DNA of 64,000 nucleotides from Ruminococcus flavefaciens FD-1 (GCA_000174895.1 ACOK01000114.1:61636-125635); one strand, 5' to 3'; counted from the first letter of the stretch, positions 27,612 through 37,550 are shown. Notes: a model not told the origin generated them from the sequence alone. Numbers and translations are program-made.

Positions 27612-28919
27612 TTATTCAGCCTTCTCTTCAGCAGGTGTCTCATCAACCACAGCGTTTTCCTTAACGAGGTCAACTGCCTTCTGAACCTTGATATCTGTAG
27701 CATAGTCATCAAGCGGAACGATCCTCTTTACCATCTCAATATCGATGTTGTTGGATGCAGCGAGTTCAGCAAGACCATTGTTGATATCTTCTTCTGTAGC
27801 CTCGAGACCTTCCAGCTCTGCGATCTTCTCAAGAGCAAGTCTGAGCTTGACTTCGTTGACAGCCCTCTCTCTGTAAGTCTCTCTGAAGGAATCCATATCC
27901 ATACCTGTGTACTGGAAGTAGAGGTTGAGATCCATGCCCTGTGACTGGAGCTGCTGCTCGAAAGAACGCATAAGAGCATCGATTCTCTGCTCATACATAC
28001 AGTTAGGGATAGGAGAATCAACCTTAGCGATAAGAGCATTCATGATCTCGTTCTCGAATGAAGCCTCAGCCTGATTTACAGCAGCTTCCTCAAGCTTTGT
28101 TCTGATGTCAGCCTTGTACTCGTCAACTGTATCGAACTCAGTAGCATCCTTTACAAGGTCATCGTTGATCTCAGGGAGCTCTTCATAGCTGATAGCCTTG
28201 AGCTTTACCTTGAATGTAGCGTCCTTGCCTGCGTAATCAGTCATCTGATAATCCTCAGGGAACTTAACGTTTACATCGAACTCATCGCCGATGTTGTGGC
28301 CAACGATCTGATCCTCGAAGCCGGGGATGAACTGACCGCTGCCGAGACGGAGAGGATGATCCTCGCCCTTGCCGCCTTCAAATGCTTCGTCACCGAAGAA
28401 GCCCTCGAAGTCTATGATAACTTCATCATCGAGCTGAGCAGCTCTGTCGTCAACTGAAACGATACGAGCGTTCTTCTTTCTGATCATGTCGATCTGTCTG
28501 TCTATATCCTCATCTGTAATTTCCTTTACAGCCTTTGAAGCCTTGATTCCCTTGTAATCTGCGATCTCGATCTCAGGCTTTGTTACGCAGATAGCCTTGA
28601 GCTCAACGCCCTCTTCCTTGCTGATAGAAGTTACTTCAACGTTAGGTCTGTCAACGAGGATAAGACCGGTCTCGTTTACAGCAGCATCGATCTCAGGACC
28701 GAGGAGAGAATTGATAGCGCCCTCATAGAATGCGCCCTCACCGAACTCTCTTTCAGCAAGCTTACGTGAAACCTTGCCCTTTCTGAAGCCCTTGATCTGG
28801 ATATTCTTCTTCTGGCGCTGGTATTCCTTTTCAACAGCAGCCTCGAATGTAGCGGGATCAATTGAAATTACTAACTCAGTAGTATTTACCTCTGTTTTGT
28901 TTGAAGATTTTAAACTCAT
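27612..28919 (-). CDS. tig: Trigger factor (ribosome-associated chaperone, peptidyl-prolyl isomerase)
   Basis: 435 residues. The N-terminal ribosome-binding domain contains the signature GFRKGKVSRK (about residues 44-53). The FKBP-type PPIase domain is at about 150-240 (DEVIIDFEGFFGDEAFEGG...), and a helical chaperone C-terminus follows. It folds nascent chains at the exit tunnel. RBS GGAGG. Confidence 0.97.
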   Translation of the reverse strand: MSLKSSNKTEVNTTELVISIDPATFEAAVEKEYQRQKKNIQIKGFRKGKVSRKLAEREFGEGAFYEGAINSLLGPEIDAAVNETGLILVDRPNVEVTSISKEEGVELKAICVTKPEIEIADYKGIKASKAVKEITDEDIDRQIDMIRKKNARIVSVDDRAAQLDDEVIIDFEGFFGDEAFEGGKGEDHPLRLGSGQFIPGFEDQIVGHNIGDEFDVNVKFPEDYQMTDYAGKDATFKVKLKAISYEELPEINDDLVKDATEFDTVDEYKADIRTKLEEAAVNQAEASFENEIMNALIAKVDSPIPNCMYEQRIDALMRSFEQQLQSQGMDLNLYFQYTGMDMDSFRETYRERAVNEVKLRLALEKIAELEGLEATEEDINNGLAELAASNNIDIEMVKRIVPLDDYATDIKVQKAVDLVKENAVVDETPAEEKAE

Positions 28920-28960
28920 AATTTATGCGTCCTCCATTAATTATATAACATACTTGGTAC

Positions 28961-28989
28961 ATTATACCACATTTCAAATTATTTTTCCA
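28961..28989 (-). promoter_or_regulatory. tig promoter
   Basis: TATAAT (28961-28966) is a perfect -10. TGGAAA (28984-28989) lies 17 bases upstream as a weak -35, about 40 bases before the tig start on the minus strand. Confidence 0.5.
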
Positions 28990-29021
28990 CTAAATTTACG
29001 CACTTCTGCATTTTGCACAAA

Positions 29022-29714
29022 TCACAGAACCTTTTCAGGAATAAACTGTAGATAATCGCCTGCAATAAGATGAAAATTGATATCATCGTAAGTATTTTTC
29101 ACACATAATTCATGTGCACTTCGGCCGTGGATGTGACCGTAGTAGCAGTCTTTGATATTGTAGCGGTAGAGTATCTCAAGAATGTCATAGTTGAAATTTG
29201 TTGCGAAGATCGGCGGATAGTGGAGAAAAACGATCGGTTCGAGGTTCTCGGCAAGAGCAGATCTGATAGAAGTTTCGAGCCTCTGCACTTCCCTTTTCAG
29301 CACCTTTTCATCCTGAGTTTCTCCGGGCATATTCACCCATCCTCTTGTACCGCAGATACCGTAATTTTCGTATCTGTAGTGGTTGTTATGCAGTATCTTT
29401 ATAGTAGTGAAGCCCTCAGCGGAAAGAAATTCCTCCATCTTTTTCATGGTGGTCCACCAGTAATCATGGTTTCCCTTGATGATGATCTTTTCGCCGGGGA
29501 GTTCATTTATAAAGCGGAAATCGGGAACAGCCTCCGCCAGCGACATCCCCCATGAGATGTCCCCGGGAAGAACTATGGTATCCCCGTCTTTTATATTTTC
29601 AAGCCAGTGCTTTTTGATCCTCTCCTGATAATCCTGCCAGCCGTTGAAGATGCTCATTGTCTTCGTCGGATCGCTGAAACAGAGATGAAGATCAGCGAGT
29701 ACATACAAGCTCAT
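29022..29714 (-). CDS. Calcineurin-like metallophosphoesterase
   Basis: 230 residues. The metal-binding motifs of the superfamily are intact: ADLHL, GDISWG, KGNHDYWW, LHYPP and GHIHGRS. The substrate is unknown. Homologues of this length are common, uncharacterised cytoplasmic phosphoesterases in Clostridia. It lies four bases after thrC and is probably cotranscribed with it. Confidence 0.88.
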   Translation of the reverse strand: MSLYVLADLHLCFSDPTKTMSIFNGWQDYQERIKKHWLENIKDGDTIVLPGDISWGMSLAEAVPDFRFINELPGEKIIIKGNHDYWWTTMKKMEEFLSAEGFTTIKILHNNHYRYENYGICGTRGWVNMPGETQDEKVLKREVQRLETSIRSALAENLEPIVFLHYPPIFATNFNYDILEILYRYNIKDCYYGHIHGRSAHELCVKNTYDDINFHLIAGDYLQFIPEKVL

Positions 29715-29717
29715 AGA

Positions 29718-31211
29718 TCACATACCGAGCTTTTTCAGGACGTAATCCTTCTGTGCTGTCTTTTCGATAACGTCATTGAATCTCTCGGGCTTGTTCTTCA
29801 GATCAGCAAGAGCAGCAGGAACTTCCAGCTTTGAGAGCTCAGCCAGCTTGTCGATCATAGCGTATTCGTCCAGATCGGACTTTCCGCCCTGAACAGCCTC
29901 AAGAACAGCAGCGCTGAACTTGTATGGGCTTGCAGTGGAAGCGATGATAGTCTTAGTTTCGTCGCCTGTAGCTTCCTTGTAGTCGTTATAGACCTTGACT
30001 GCAACAGCTGTGTGAGTGTCGCAGGTGTAGGAATACTTCTCATAGATAGAGTGGATAGTAGCCTTTGTCTGCTCGTCATCGCAGTAGCCTGCACAGAACT
30101 CATCCTTCAGCTTAGCCTTGATATCATCAGTGACCTCATATCTGCCCTCAGAAGCGAGCTTGCCGAACCAGTCTCTGATAACGGCATCGTTTCTGTCAGT
30201 CATGATGTAGAGAAGTCTTTCGAGGTTGCTGGAAATGAGGATATCCATTGAAGGTGAAACAGTAGCATAGAACTTTCTGTTTCTGTCGTAGATACCTGTA
30301 TTTATGAAATCTGTGAGAACATTATTGATGTTTGAAGCGCAGATGAGTTTGTTAACGGGGATTCCCATGTGCTTAGCATAGTATGCAGCGAGAATGTTGC
30401 CGAAGTTGCCTGTAGGAACAACGATGTTCACCTTTTCTCCTTCGCTGATCTCGCCGTCCTTGAGGAGCTCGGCATATGAGGAAATGTAGTAAACGATCTG
30501 TGGAACAAGACGTCCCCAGTTGATGGAGTTAGCGCTGGAGAACATCATACCGTTGTCATCGAGAGCTTTCTTTACATCCTCATCAGTGAATATCATCTTT
30601 ACGCCGCTCTGACAATCGTCGAAGTTGCCGTTAAGAGCGCAAACACCCACATTTGAGCCTTCCTGAGTCTTCATCTGACGCTTCTGCATGGGACTTACAC
30701 CGTCCTCGGGATAGAATACAAGGATGGATGTACCCTCAACGTCCTTGAAGCCTTCAAGTGCAGCCTTTCCTGTGTCGCCTGATGTGGCAACGAGGATAAC
30801 GATCTTCTTGTCAAGCTTGATCTTCTTAGCTGATGTAGTAAGGAAGTACGGGAGGATCTGAAGAGCCATATCCTTGAATGCGCAGGTAGGTCCGTGCCAG
30901 AGTTCGAGCATATAAGTGCCGCTGAAAAGATGAGCGATCTCAGCGATATTCTCGGTCTCGAAATTCTTTGTGGAGTACGCATTGTCAGTACAGTAATGTA
31001 TCTCAGCGTCGGTAAAATCTGTCAGAAATTTTGAAAATACAAAAGCAGCCCTGTCGGAGTACTTCATATCTCCGATAGCTTTTATGTCAGCGGCAGTAAG
31101 CTGAGGAATGCTCTCAGGAACGAAAAGTCCGCCCTCAGCGGAGATACCCTGAGTGATAGCCTCGGCGCTTGTTACCTTGACATCGCTGTTTCTTGTGCTG
31201 TTGTAATACAT
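29718..31211 (-). CDS. thrC: Threonine synthase
   Basis: 497 residues of the long fungal/E. coli-type class. It starts MYYNSTRNSDVKVTSAEAITQGISAEGGLFVP. The PLP lysine lies in WHGPTCAFKDMALQ, and the phosphate-binding loop is IVLVATSGDTGKAAL. It converts O-phosphohomoserine to threonine. No T-box is visible upstream; the 11-base gap to yraN suggests transcription from the rplS-side genes. Confidence 0.95.
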   Translation of the reverse strand: MYYNSTRNSDVKVTSAEAITQGISAEGGLFVPESIPQLTAADIKAIGDMKYSDRAAFVFSKFLTDFTDAEIHYCTDNAYSTKNFETENIAEIAHLFSGTYMLELWHGPTCAFKDMALQILPYFLTTSAKKIKLDKKIVILVATSGDTGKAALEGFKDVEGTSILVFYPEDGVSPMQKRQMKTQEGSNVGVCALNGNFDDCQSGVKMIFTDEDVKKALDDNGMMFSSANSINWGRLVPQIVYYISSYAELLKDGEISEGEKVNIVVPTGNFGNILAAYYAKHMGIPVNKLICASNINNVLTDFINTGIYDRNRKFYATVSPSMDILISSNLERLLYIMTDRNDAVIRDWFGKLASEGRYEVTDDIKAKLKDEFCAGYCDDEQTKATIHSIYEKYSYTCDTHTAVAVKVYNDYKEATGDETKTIIASTASPYKFSAAVLEAVQGGKSDLDEYAMIDKLAELSKLEVPAALADLKNKPERFNDVIEKTAQKDYVLKKLGM

Positions 31212-31222
31212 AATATCACCCT

Positions 31223-31600
31223 TCAGAATATAATATTGTAGCCTGTTGTATCAAAGGCATTTGTTACATAATCGATGCTGAGCACCCTGCCGTTTTCGAT
31301 TATGACCGAAGCCACATCGAATCTGGGCTGCCAAACATTGGGATGCTTCAGACAGTAGTCAGCGGCCGTTTTTATTATCAGCCCCTGCTTGCGTTTGCTG
31401 ACCGCCTCAAAGCCGCTCACAAGACTGTCGGGCTTTCGTGACTTTACTTCAACGAACGCTATATAGTCGCCGTTTTCAGCGATTATATCTATTTCACCGC
31501 CTTTAATGCGGTAATTTCTTGCAATTATCCTGTAGCCCATACCGAGAAGATAGCTGCAAACGCTTTCCTCCCCCAGCTTTCCCGTCTCACTTTTTGTCAT
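31223..31600 (-). CDS. yraN: UPF0102/YraN family endonuclease-like protein
   Basis: 125 residues with the conserved nuclease-fold motif GEIDIIAENGDYIAFVEVKSRK. The start GKLGEESVCSYLLGMGYRIIARNYR is typical. The biological role is not established. It overlaps rnhB by 14 bases, the usual rnhB-yraN pairing. Confidence 0.9.
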   Translation of the reverse strand: MTKSETGKLGEESVCSYLLGMGYRIIARNYRIKGGEIDIIAENGDYIAFVEVKSRKPDSLVSGFEAVSKRKQGLIIKTAADYCLKHPNVWQPRFDVASVIIENGRVLSIDYVTNAFDTTGYNIIF

Positions 31601-32213
31601 CGGTAAGCTTTTTCAGGAAAGAGCGCCTGTGGACTTCGGAAATGCCGAATTCTTCAAGCTTTTCGTAGTGGAGCTTTGTACCGTAGCCCTTGTGTCTGTC
31701 GAACTCATACTGCGGATACTTTTCGGCAAGATCTCTCATGTAGCGATCCCTTGCGACTTTGGCAAGAATTGATGCCGCAGAGATGGATGCGGAAGTAGCA
31801 TCGCCCTTTATGACATATCGCATTTCTGCGTCGATATCGGGGAGCTTGTTTCCGTCGACGAGAACAAGGTCTGCCCTGACTCCAAGCCCTTCGTAAGCCC
31901 TTTTCATAGCGAGAAAAGTAGCCTGAAGGATATTCAGCTCGTCGATCTCCTTGACGCTTGCTGTTGCGATGGAGTATTTTTCAGCCTTTTCTATGACCTC
32001 GTCATAAAGCAGTTCACGGCGCTTCTCGGATATCTTCTTGCTGTCGTTGAGGTAATTTATCAGCGTATCGTCATTGAGAATAACAGCCGCAGCATAAACA
32101 TCACCCGCAAGAGGACCTCTGCCTGCCTCGTCGATGCCGACGATGACGGGATAATCCTTTCGCAGTTCGCTGTCATAGTCAAAGAGCTCTTTGTGAAGTG
32201 TTACCCTTGCCAT
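31587..32213 (-). CDS. rnhB: Ribonuclease HII
   Basis: 208 residues. The catalytic acids are in GIDEAGRGPLAGDV and LVDGNKLP, with the Asp/Glu-rich core continuing to SILAKVARDRYM. It nicks RNA-DNA hybrids and misincorporated ribonucleotides. The start ATG overlaps the rbgA stop (TAATG). Confidence 0.96.
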   Translation of the reverse strand: MARVTLHKELFDYDSELRKDYPVIVGIDEAGRGPLAGDVYAAAVILNDDTLINYLNDSKKISEKRRELLYDEVIEKAEKYSIATASVKEIDELNILQATFLAMKRAYEGLGVRADLVLVDGNKLPDIDAEMRYVIKGDATSASISAASILAKVARDRYMRDLAEKYPQYEFDRHKGYGTKLHYEKLEEFGISEVHRRSFLKKLTDDKK

Positions 32214-33094
32214 TACTGCTCCTTTTCTTCGGGAAGCTCCAGTGTGATGTGTCCCAGCTTGCCGCTTCTGAACTCATCAAGCACTGTGATAGCTGCTCTT
32301 TCGGTATTTATCTCGCCGCCTGAGATCATCATGCCACGCTTCTTTCCCACTTTTTCAAGAAGGATAAGACCGGTGTCATCATCGCTGTACCCGATCTTGT
32401 AACGCTCGGTAAGCGACGAGGGATAATTCTCGGAAAGAAATACCAGCAGCTTCATTGCAAGAGTTTCTATATCGAGGATATCATCACTGATAGCCCCCGT
32501 GAAAGCAAGTCTCACGGCAGCGGACTGATCCTCGAATTTCGGCCACAGAACACCGGGCATATCGAGAAGCTCGGTATTATTATCCAGCTTCACCCACTGT
32601 TTGGTGCGGGTAACACCTGGACGATCCTCGACCTTGGCACGTTTTCCGCCTGCCATGCGGTTAATGAGTGAGGATTTTCCCACATTGGGTATTCCCACGA
32701 TCATAAGGCGTACAGCTGCACCTTTCATGCCGCTGCGTTCACGCTTTTCCATAAGCTCCTTCAGCACCTTTGTCCTGACCACGGGAAGGAGATTTTTCAG
32801 TCCTTTACCCGATTTGCAGTCAACTGCAATAGCCTCGGAGCCGTTATTTCTGAAATAGTTTATCCATTTCTGGGTAGCTTTTTTGTCTGCAAGATCACAC
32901 TTGTTGAGAACTATAAGTCTCGGCTTGTTCCTCGTCATGGAATCCATTTCGGGATTACGGCTGCTCAGCGGAGTTCTTGCATCGACAATTTCTACAACGG
33001 CATCCACCAGTTTAAGGTTAGCGGCGATAAGACGGCGTGTCTTCGCCATATGACCGGGGAACCACTGTATCTGTTTCATATCGTTGTTATCCAC
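32213..33094 (-). CDS. rbgA: Ribosome biogenesis GTPase RbgA (YlqF)
   Basis: 293 residues. It starts with the family mark IQWFPGHMAKTRR. G motifs are circularly permuted: G4 LNKCDLAD precedes G1 GIPNVGKSSLINR and G3 DMPGV. It is needed for a late step of 50S assembly. The order rplS-lepB-rbgA-rnhB is the conserved Firmicutes arrangement. Confidence 0.96.
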   Translation of the reverse strand: MDNNDMKQIQWFPGHMAKTRRLIAANLKLVDAVVEIVDARTPLSSRNPEMDSMTRNKPRLIVLNKCDLADKKATQKWINYFRNNGSEAIAVDCKSGKGLKNLLPVVRTKVLKELMEKRERSGMKGAAVRLMIVGIPNVGKSSLINRMAGGKRAKVEDRPGVTRTKQWVKLDNNTELLDMPGVLWPKFEDQSAAVRLAFTGAISDDILDIETLAMKLLVFLSENYPSSLTERYKIGYSDDDTGLILLEKVGKKRGMMISGGEINTERAAITVLDEFRSGKLGHITLELPEEKEQ

Positions 33095-33125
33095 GTTTCC
33101 TCCTGTATATAACAGATATCATGGC

Positions 33126-33782
33126 TTACTTTACAGATTTGTAGAGGACCTTGAAATTCTTGAAAGGTGAAAATCTGACAAGTGCTTTACCGTAGATCTG
33201 ATCTTTTTTGATAAGTCCCACATCACCGTTACGGCTGTCAGCGGAATTGTTTCTGTTATCACCCATAACGAAGTAGTAGCCCTCAGGAATAGTGATGGGG
33301 TATGAGAATACACCACCGCTGATAGTAGGCTCCTTGATATAAGGTTCGTTGAGTGTGACACCATCGACCTTTACTTCCTGAGTTTCGGGAATGATCTCAA
33401 GAGTCTGGCCCGGCTCGGCGATTATTCTCTTGACGAGGCATTCTTCAAGGCGCTCGCCTGAGATATCTCTCTTGTAGACCTGACCGTTGTCGTCGAGAAG
33501 GTATGCAGCATCGTTATTGACTATAACTATATCGCCGTAAGAATAATCCAGACACACTGTAGACATAAGCAGCCTGTCCTTATTGATAAGGGTATCATTC
33601 ATCGAATGGCCCTCAACATTTACGGGATGGAAAAGGTATGTTATAATCATAACAATCACAAATATATTTATAAGTATAGATTCTGTTATTTCAAAAATAT
33701 CACTGGCAAGGCTGCCTTTTTCTTCTTCAGGTGCCGGTTCAGCAGTGTTTTCAGTTTTAACTTCAGTATATTCTTCAGACAT
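33126..33782 (-). CDS. lepB: Signal peptidase I (canonical)
   Basis: 218 residues. An acidic N-terminus and one membrane anchor (about 30-52) precede the catalytic Ser in VEGHSMNDTL and the catalytic Lys in LVKRIIAEPGQ. Box E is GDNRNNSADSR. It cleaves secretory signal peptides at the outer face of the membrane. It is the active enzyme of the window and a useful contrast to the dyad-less homologue at 54652. Confidence 0.95.
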   Translation of the reverse strand: MSEEYTEVKTENTAEPAPEEEKGSLASDIFEITESILINIFVIVMIITYLFHPVNVEGHSMNDTLINKDRLLMSTVCLDYSYGDIVIVNNDAAYLLDDNGQVYKRDISGERLEECLVKRIIAEPGQTLEIIPETQEVKVDGVTLNEPYIKEPTISGGVFSYPITIPEGYYFVMGDNRNNSADSRNGDVGLIKKDQIYGKALVRFSPFKNFKVLYKSVK

Positions 33783-33831
33783 ATTATACCTCCTGAGAAG
33801 CTCCGGATGTTATTTACCGGGTTTATGTAGC

Positions 33832-33852
33832 AAAAAAGGGACTTTAAGTCCC
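33832..33852 (-). terminator. Rho-independent terminator after rplS
   Basis: GGGACTTAAAGTCCC is followed by TTTTTTG on the minus strand, about 58 bases past the rplS stop. A second hairpin (AGGCAGAG...CTCTGCCT type) lies between it and rplS. Confidence 0.7.
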
Positions 33853-33909
33853 TCAAGGAAAGAAGATGAGTCAGGCAGAAAGCTCTGCCTGAGCTCAGTC
33901 TGCAACCTG

Positions 33910-34254
33910 TTAGCGGAGCTGTTCCTTAACCTTAGCAGCCTTACCAACTCTGTCTCTGAGGTAATAAAGCTTAGCTCTGCGAACTTTACCGTGTCTTACG
34001 ACCTCGACCTTGTCAACTGCGGGTGAGTGTACAGGGAATACTCTCTCAATACCACAACCGTGAGCGACACGTCTTACAGTAAATGTCTCGTTGATACCGC
34101 CGTGCTTCTTAGCGATAACAGTTCCCTCGAAGATCTGGATACGGCTCTTATCGCCTTCCTTGATCTGTACGTGAACCTTAACAGTATCACCTACGTTGAA
34201 CTGTGGAACATTTTCCTTCATGCTTGATTCGCTGATTAACTTGAGTGCATCCAT
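33910..34254 (-). CDS. rplS: 50S ribosomal protein L19
   Basis: 114 residues, full length. The core [29 protein letters not shown] and the C-terminal [22 protein letters not shown] are diagnostic. It sits at the 30S-50S interface. A structured leader and strong promoter precede it. Confidence 0.98.
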   Translation of the reverse strand: MDALKLISESSMKENVPQFNVGDTVKVHVQIKEGDKSRIQIFEGTVIAKKHGGINETFTVRRVAHGCGIERVFPVHSPAVDKVEVVRHGKVRRAKLYYLRDRVGKAAKVKEQLR

Positions 34255-34488
34255 TTTATTTTCCTCCTAAAATTTCCGAACATTCTTACCCGTTCCGTTT
34301 CAGCCGTTCAGCATTCGGCAGAAACAGAAATAAATGAAAAGCGGCAAAGCCGTTGGCTGTCCTGAGACAGCATTGCAGGCAGCGGACTGCTCGATTTAAT
34401 GTCTTTCGGCATTAACCCTCATCCGCACAGAAGTGCGAACGGATTTCAAATGCTTTTATATCATACCATACTTTGGATGAAATTGCAA
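34255..34488 (-). promoter_or_regulatory. rplS promoter and structured 5' leader
   Basis: TTGCAA (34483-34488), 17 bases, TATGAT (34460-34465) on the minus strand give a leader of about 195 bases. It contains hairpins such as ATCCG...CGGAT (34420-34443) and paired GC-rich segments around 34340-34400. This may be an autoregulatory ribosomal-protein leader; it matches no leader family I can name. Confidence 0.55.
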
Positions 34489-34544
34489 GTGTTTTTTGAA
34501 AAAAATCAAAATTAATATATTTATCTTGGATTCCGGCCTACGAA

Positions 34545-35198
34545 TCAGTCAAAATCACTGTTATCAGCACACAGGATAGCTGTTCTGCGGATCTTTTCCG
34601 CATCGAAACCGATATCAGTCGTTCGTCTCAGCGCTTCGATGAAAAGTGAAGGGTTATAATTAGTCTGAGTTCCGGCAGGCAGTCTCATAACCATATCCAC
34701 CGAATTATCAGTCTTTTCGCAGCTGACAACTTCCATTTCGGGTTTTATGTCAACTTCCTTCAAGCCCTTTTTAGTCTTCTTCTCTATGAGTATCTGCGGC
34801 TGTTCAAGAAGAGCCTGAACCGCAGAATAAAGTCCGTCCGCATCCTCGGCAGTCAGCGAAAAACTGTACTCTGCCTTTGCGATAGCAGTGATCTTCTGCT
34901 TCTGGTCTGCTACCTTCACTATCCTCATGCCTTCGGGCATAACAGCGTTCAGCCTGTCTTTTATCTCATCGAAAGGGATGTCCTCATTGAGGTTGAAGTC
35001 CAGTATCTCGCAGCTGCTCTCAAATCCGAGCGAAAGCGCAAGTGCAAAGGAATAATACGGGTGTGAATGGAATCCCTCTGTATACCATATCGGGAGTCCC
35101 GATCGGCGGAAAGTCCTCAGCATACAGCGGTTAAGGTCAAGGTGAGAGATATACTTTGCTCTCCCCTTTTTTTCAAATGTTGCTCTTACTCTCTGCAA
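34545..35198 (-). CDS. TIGR03936/DUF2344 family, radical-SAM-linked protein
   Basis: 217 residues starting MQRVRATFEKKGRAKYISHLDLNRCMLRTFRRSGLP, the family's typical opening. FHSHPYYSFALALSLGFESSCE follows. It overlaps the end of the radical SAM gene by 26 bases, the usual pairing (in some species they are fused). It is thought to act with that enzyme on an unknown RNA-related or ribosomal substrate; the two often precede rng or rplU/rpmA. Confidence 0.9.
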   Translation of the reverse strand: MQRVRATFEKKGRAKYISHLDLNRCMLRTFRRSGLPIWYTEGFHSHPYYSFALALSLGFESSCEILDFNLNEDIPFDEIKDRLNAVMPEGMRIVKVADQKQKITAIAKAEYSFSLTAEDADGLYSAVQALLEQPQILIEKKTKKGLKEVDIKPEMEVVSCEKTDNSVDMVMRLPAGTQTNYNPSLFIEALRRTTDIGFDAEKIRRTAILCADNSDFD

Positions 35199-37035
35199 AG
35201 CACGGACCTCCTATCTCTTTGCTCACTCCGCAGCCCGAACACTTCAGACGGCAGTGGGGCGTGGTTTTCGACTGACGGGCAGTCTTGTTTTCACGGATGA
35301 AGAAATCCTTGGATACATAGTAATCAAGGTGATCCCAAGGCAGTATCTCATCATACTCAAAGCGGCGGTTAGCATAGAAAGCAGGATCAACTCCGCATTC
35401 CTCAAAAGCTTCCATCCACTTGTCAAACTTGAAATGCTCATCCCAGCTGTCAAATTTACAGCCTTTCTTCCAAGCCTCGTAAACCACCTTGCAAAGCCTT
35501 CTGTCACCCTTTGCGAGGATAACTTCAAGCTGGCTGACATTCGGGTCGTGATAGCTTACCTTGATCTTTTTGCTCTTGACGGAATCCATGAGCAGTTTCT
35601 GCTTGTGCTCGATCATCTCACGGGTATCCTGCGGCTCGAACTCAAAAGGCGTGAACGGCTTGGGAACGAATGTGGCAACACTGATGGAAACCTGTACGCC
35701 TCTGCCCTTGGGACGATTCTCAATGCTGTAGAACAGATCAACGATCCTGTTTGCGAGGTCTGCAATACCGACGATATCCTCATCAGTCTCCGTGGGAAGT
35801 CCCATCATGAAGTAAAGCTTAACTGTGGAATATCCGCCCTCGAAAGCGATGCGGCAGGTGTTCATTATCTCGTCTTCGCTGACATTCTTATTTATAACGT
35901 CACGGAGACGCTGAGTGCCGCCCTCCGCTGCGAAAGTAAGTCCGCTTTTGCGAACCTTCTTTATCTTCTCAAGGAGAGACTCCGAGAAGTTATCCATACG
36001 CAGGGATGGAAGTGAGAGATTGATCTTCTCCCCCGCTGTGTAATCGATAAGCTTGGTCAGCATCGGGTCAATGTCAGAATGGTCACTGGTACTCAGTGAC
36101 GCAAGGGAGACCTCGTCGTAACCTGTATTTTCGCACAGACACTTGGTCTCTCTGAAAATGGTATCAGTGGACTTCTCACGGAAAGGACGGTAGATGAAGC
36201 CTGCCTGACAGAAGCGGCATCCTCTTATGCATCCTCTCAGCACTTCAACGGAAACTCGGTCATGGACTATCTCGGTAAACGGAACCACAAAATTCTCCGG
36301 ATAGTAGACCTTGTCCATATCCTTGATGATCCTCTTCTTAACAATGGCAGGAGCACCGTTTGTTGGCTCGACTTTGCTGATTATGCCGTCCTCGCCGTAG
36401 CTGTACTTATAAAAGCGTGGGACATAGATTCCCTGTATCTGACAGGCTTTCTCCAGAAACTGAGTACGTGTTGCGCCCTGCTGTTTCATCTCCCAATATA
36501 AGTCCATCAGTTCAAGGTTTACCTCTTCGCCCTCTCCGAGAATGAAAATGTCAAAGAAATCAGCAAGAGGTTCGGGATTACAGACACAGGGGCCGCCTGC
36601 AACGACTATCTGTGTAAGCTCATCACCACGGTCTGCTGCAAATATGGGAATACCTGCAAGGTCAAGCATATTCAGCACATTCGTATAAGAAAGCTCATAC
36701 TGCATGGTAAATCCGATGAAGTCGAAATCCTTGATCGGGTCAAGGCTTTCAAGAGCGTAAAGCGGAATGTCGTTTTCACGCATTATAGCCTCAAAATCCT
36801 CGCCGGGAGCATAACAGCGCTCGCACCAGTAATTCTCTCTCTCATTTGTAAGAGAGTAAAGAATCTTCATTCCCAGATGGGACATTCCGATGTCGTATGT
36901 ATCGGGGAAACAAAAGGCGAATCTTACATCCACCTTTGATTTATCCTTTATAACGCTACCCACTTCGCCGCCGATGTAACGTGACGGCTTCTGTATTTCA
37001 AGAAGGTGTTTTTCTATCTTATCTTTTAAAAGCAT
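35173..37035 (-). CDS. TIGR03960 family B12-binding-domain radical SAM protein
   Basis: 620 residues. The N-terminal cobalamin-binding-like region (FCFPDTYDIGMSHLGM) precedes the radical SAM cluster motif CIRGCRFCQAG. Downstream SAM-binding motifs include SLSTSDHSD and FAAEGGTQRLRDVINKN. The C-terminus carries DLDYYVSKDFF. The reaction is unknown. The partner protein DUF2344 overlaps its end. Confidence 0.92.
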   Translation of the reverse strand: MLLKDKIEKHLLEIQKPSRYIGGEVGSVIKDKSKVDVRFAFCFPDTYDIGMSHLGMKILYSLTNERENYWCERCYAPGEDFEAIMRENDIPLYALESLDPIKDFDFIGFTMQYELSYTNVLNMLDLAGIPIFAADRGDELTQIVVAGGPCVCNPEPLADFFDIFILGEGEEVNLELMDLYWEMKQQGATRTQFLEKACQIQGIYVPRFYKYSYGEDGIISKVEPTNGAPAIVKKRIIKDMDKVYYPENFVVPFTEIVHDRVSVEVLRGCIRGCRFCQAGFIYRPFREKSTDTIFRETKCLCENTGYDEVSLASLSTSDHSDIDPMLTKLIDYTAGEKINLSLPSLRMDNFSESLLEKIKKVRKSGLTFAAEGGTQRLRDVINKNVSEDEIMNTCRIAFEGGYSTVKLYFMMGLPTETDEDIVGIADLANRIVDLFYSIENRPKGRGVQVSISVATFVPKPFTPFEFEPQDTREMIEHKQKLLMDSVKSKKIKVSYHDPNVSQLEVILAKGDRRLCKVVYEAWKKGCKFDSWDEHFKFDKWMEAFEECGVDPAFYANRRFEYDEILPWDHLDYYVSKDFFIRENKTARQSKTTPHCRLKCSGCGVSKEIGGPCFAESKSNI

Positions 37036-37049
37036 TTTAGCCTCCGTAT

Positions 37050-37550
37050 TTACCAGTATCGTTTGTCGTCAGGTATCCTGTCGCAGAAGAACTCATACTT
37101 TCCCATCCATCCGTCAGGAACGAAATCCTCAAAGGAAAGCGGTTCGGGACAGTATGAGATAAATTCCTTATTATCAAAATCCACGTAAAGAACAGGATCA
37201 AATGCTGATTTGTTCTCATCGGGAGTGATTATTCTCAGGCTTCTCAGTTCATCGGGAGAATAGGAGCACTTGTAAATATATCTGAAGAACTTTCCCGCTG
37301 TCTTTTCATCAAGAACGGTTATGCCCCATCTCTCGCCGCTTTTCTTCTCAAGAGTTCCGCAGCTGCGTATAAACTCCTCCTCTGTCTTATTGTGCCTGAT
37401 GAACCACTGCCTCCACGCCTCCATCCATTTGACGTAGTCCATCCGCCACAGTTCACGGGGAGTGACATACCATTCAAAATGGCGCTTATAAATGGCAGCA
37501 ACAACAATATTCTCGCAGTATTCGGGTGTGACTTTTTCCAGAAAATCCAT
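37050..37550 (-). CDS. Hypothetical protein
   Basis: About 167 residues from MDFLEKVTPEYCENIVVAAIYKRHFEWYVTPRELWRMDYVKW. I preferred the ATG at 37550 (GGTG six bases upstream); a start at 37574 lies inside the GNAT gene with no RBS. It is rich in Trp, Tyr and Phe, with no signal peptide or membrane segment. I do not recognise the family. It sits between the GNAT gene and the radical SAM gene. Confidence 0.72.
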   Translation of the reverse strand: MDFLEKVTPEYCENIVVAAIYKRHFEWYVTPRELWRMDYVKWMEAWRQWFIRHNKTEEEFIRSCGTLEKKSGERWGITVLDEKTAGKFFRYIYKCSYSPDELRSLRIITPDENKSAFDPVLYVDFDNKEFISYCPEPLSFEDFVPDGWMGKYEFFCDRIPDDKRYW

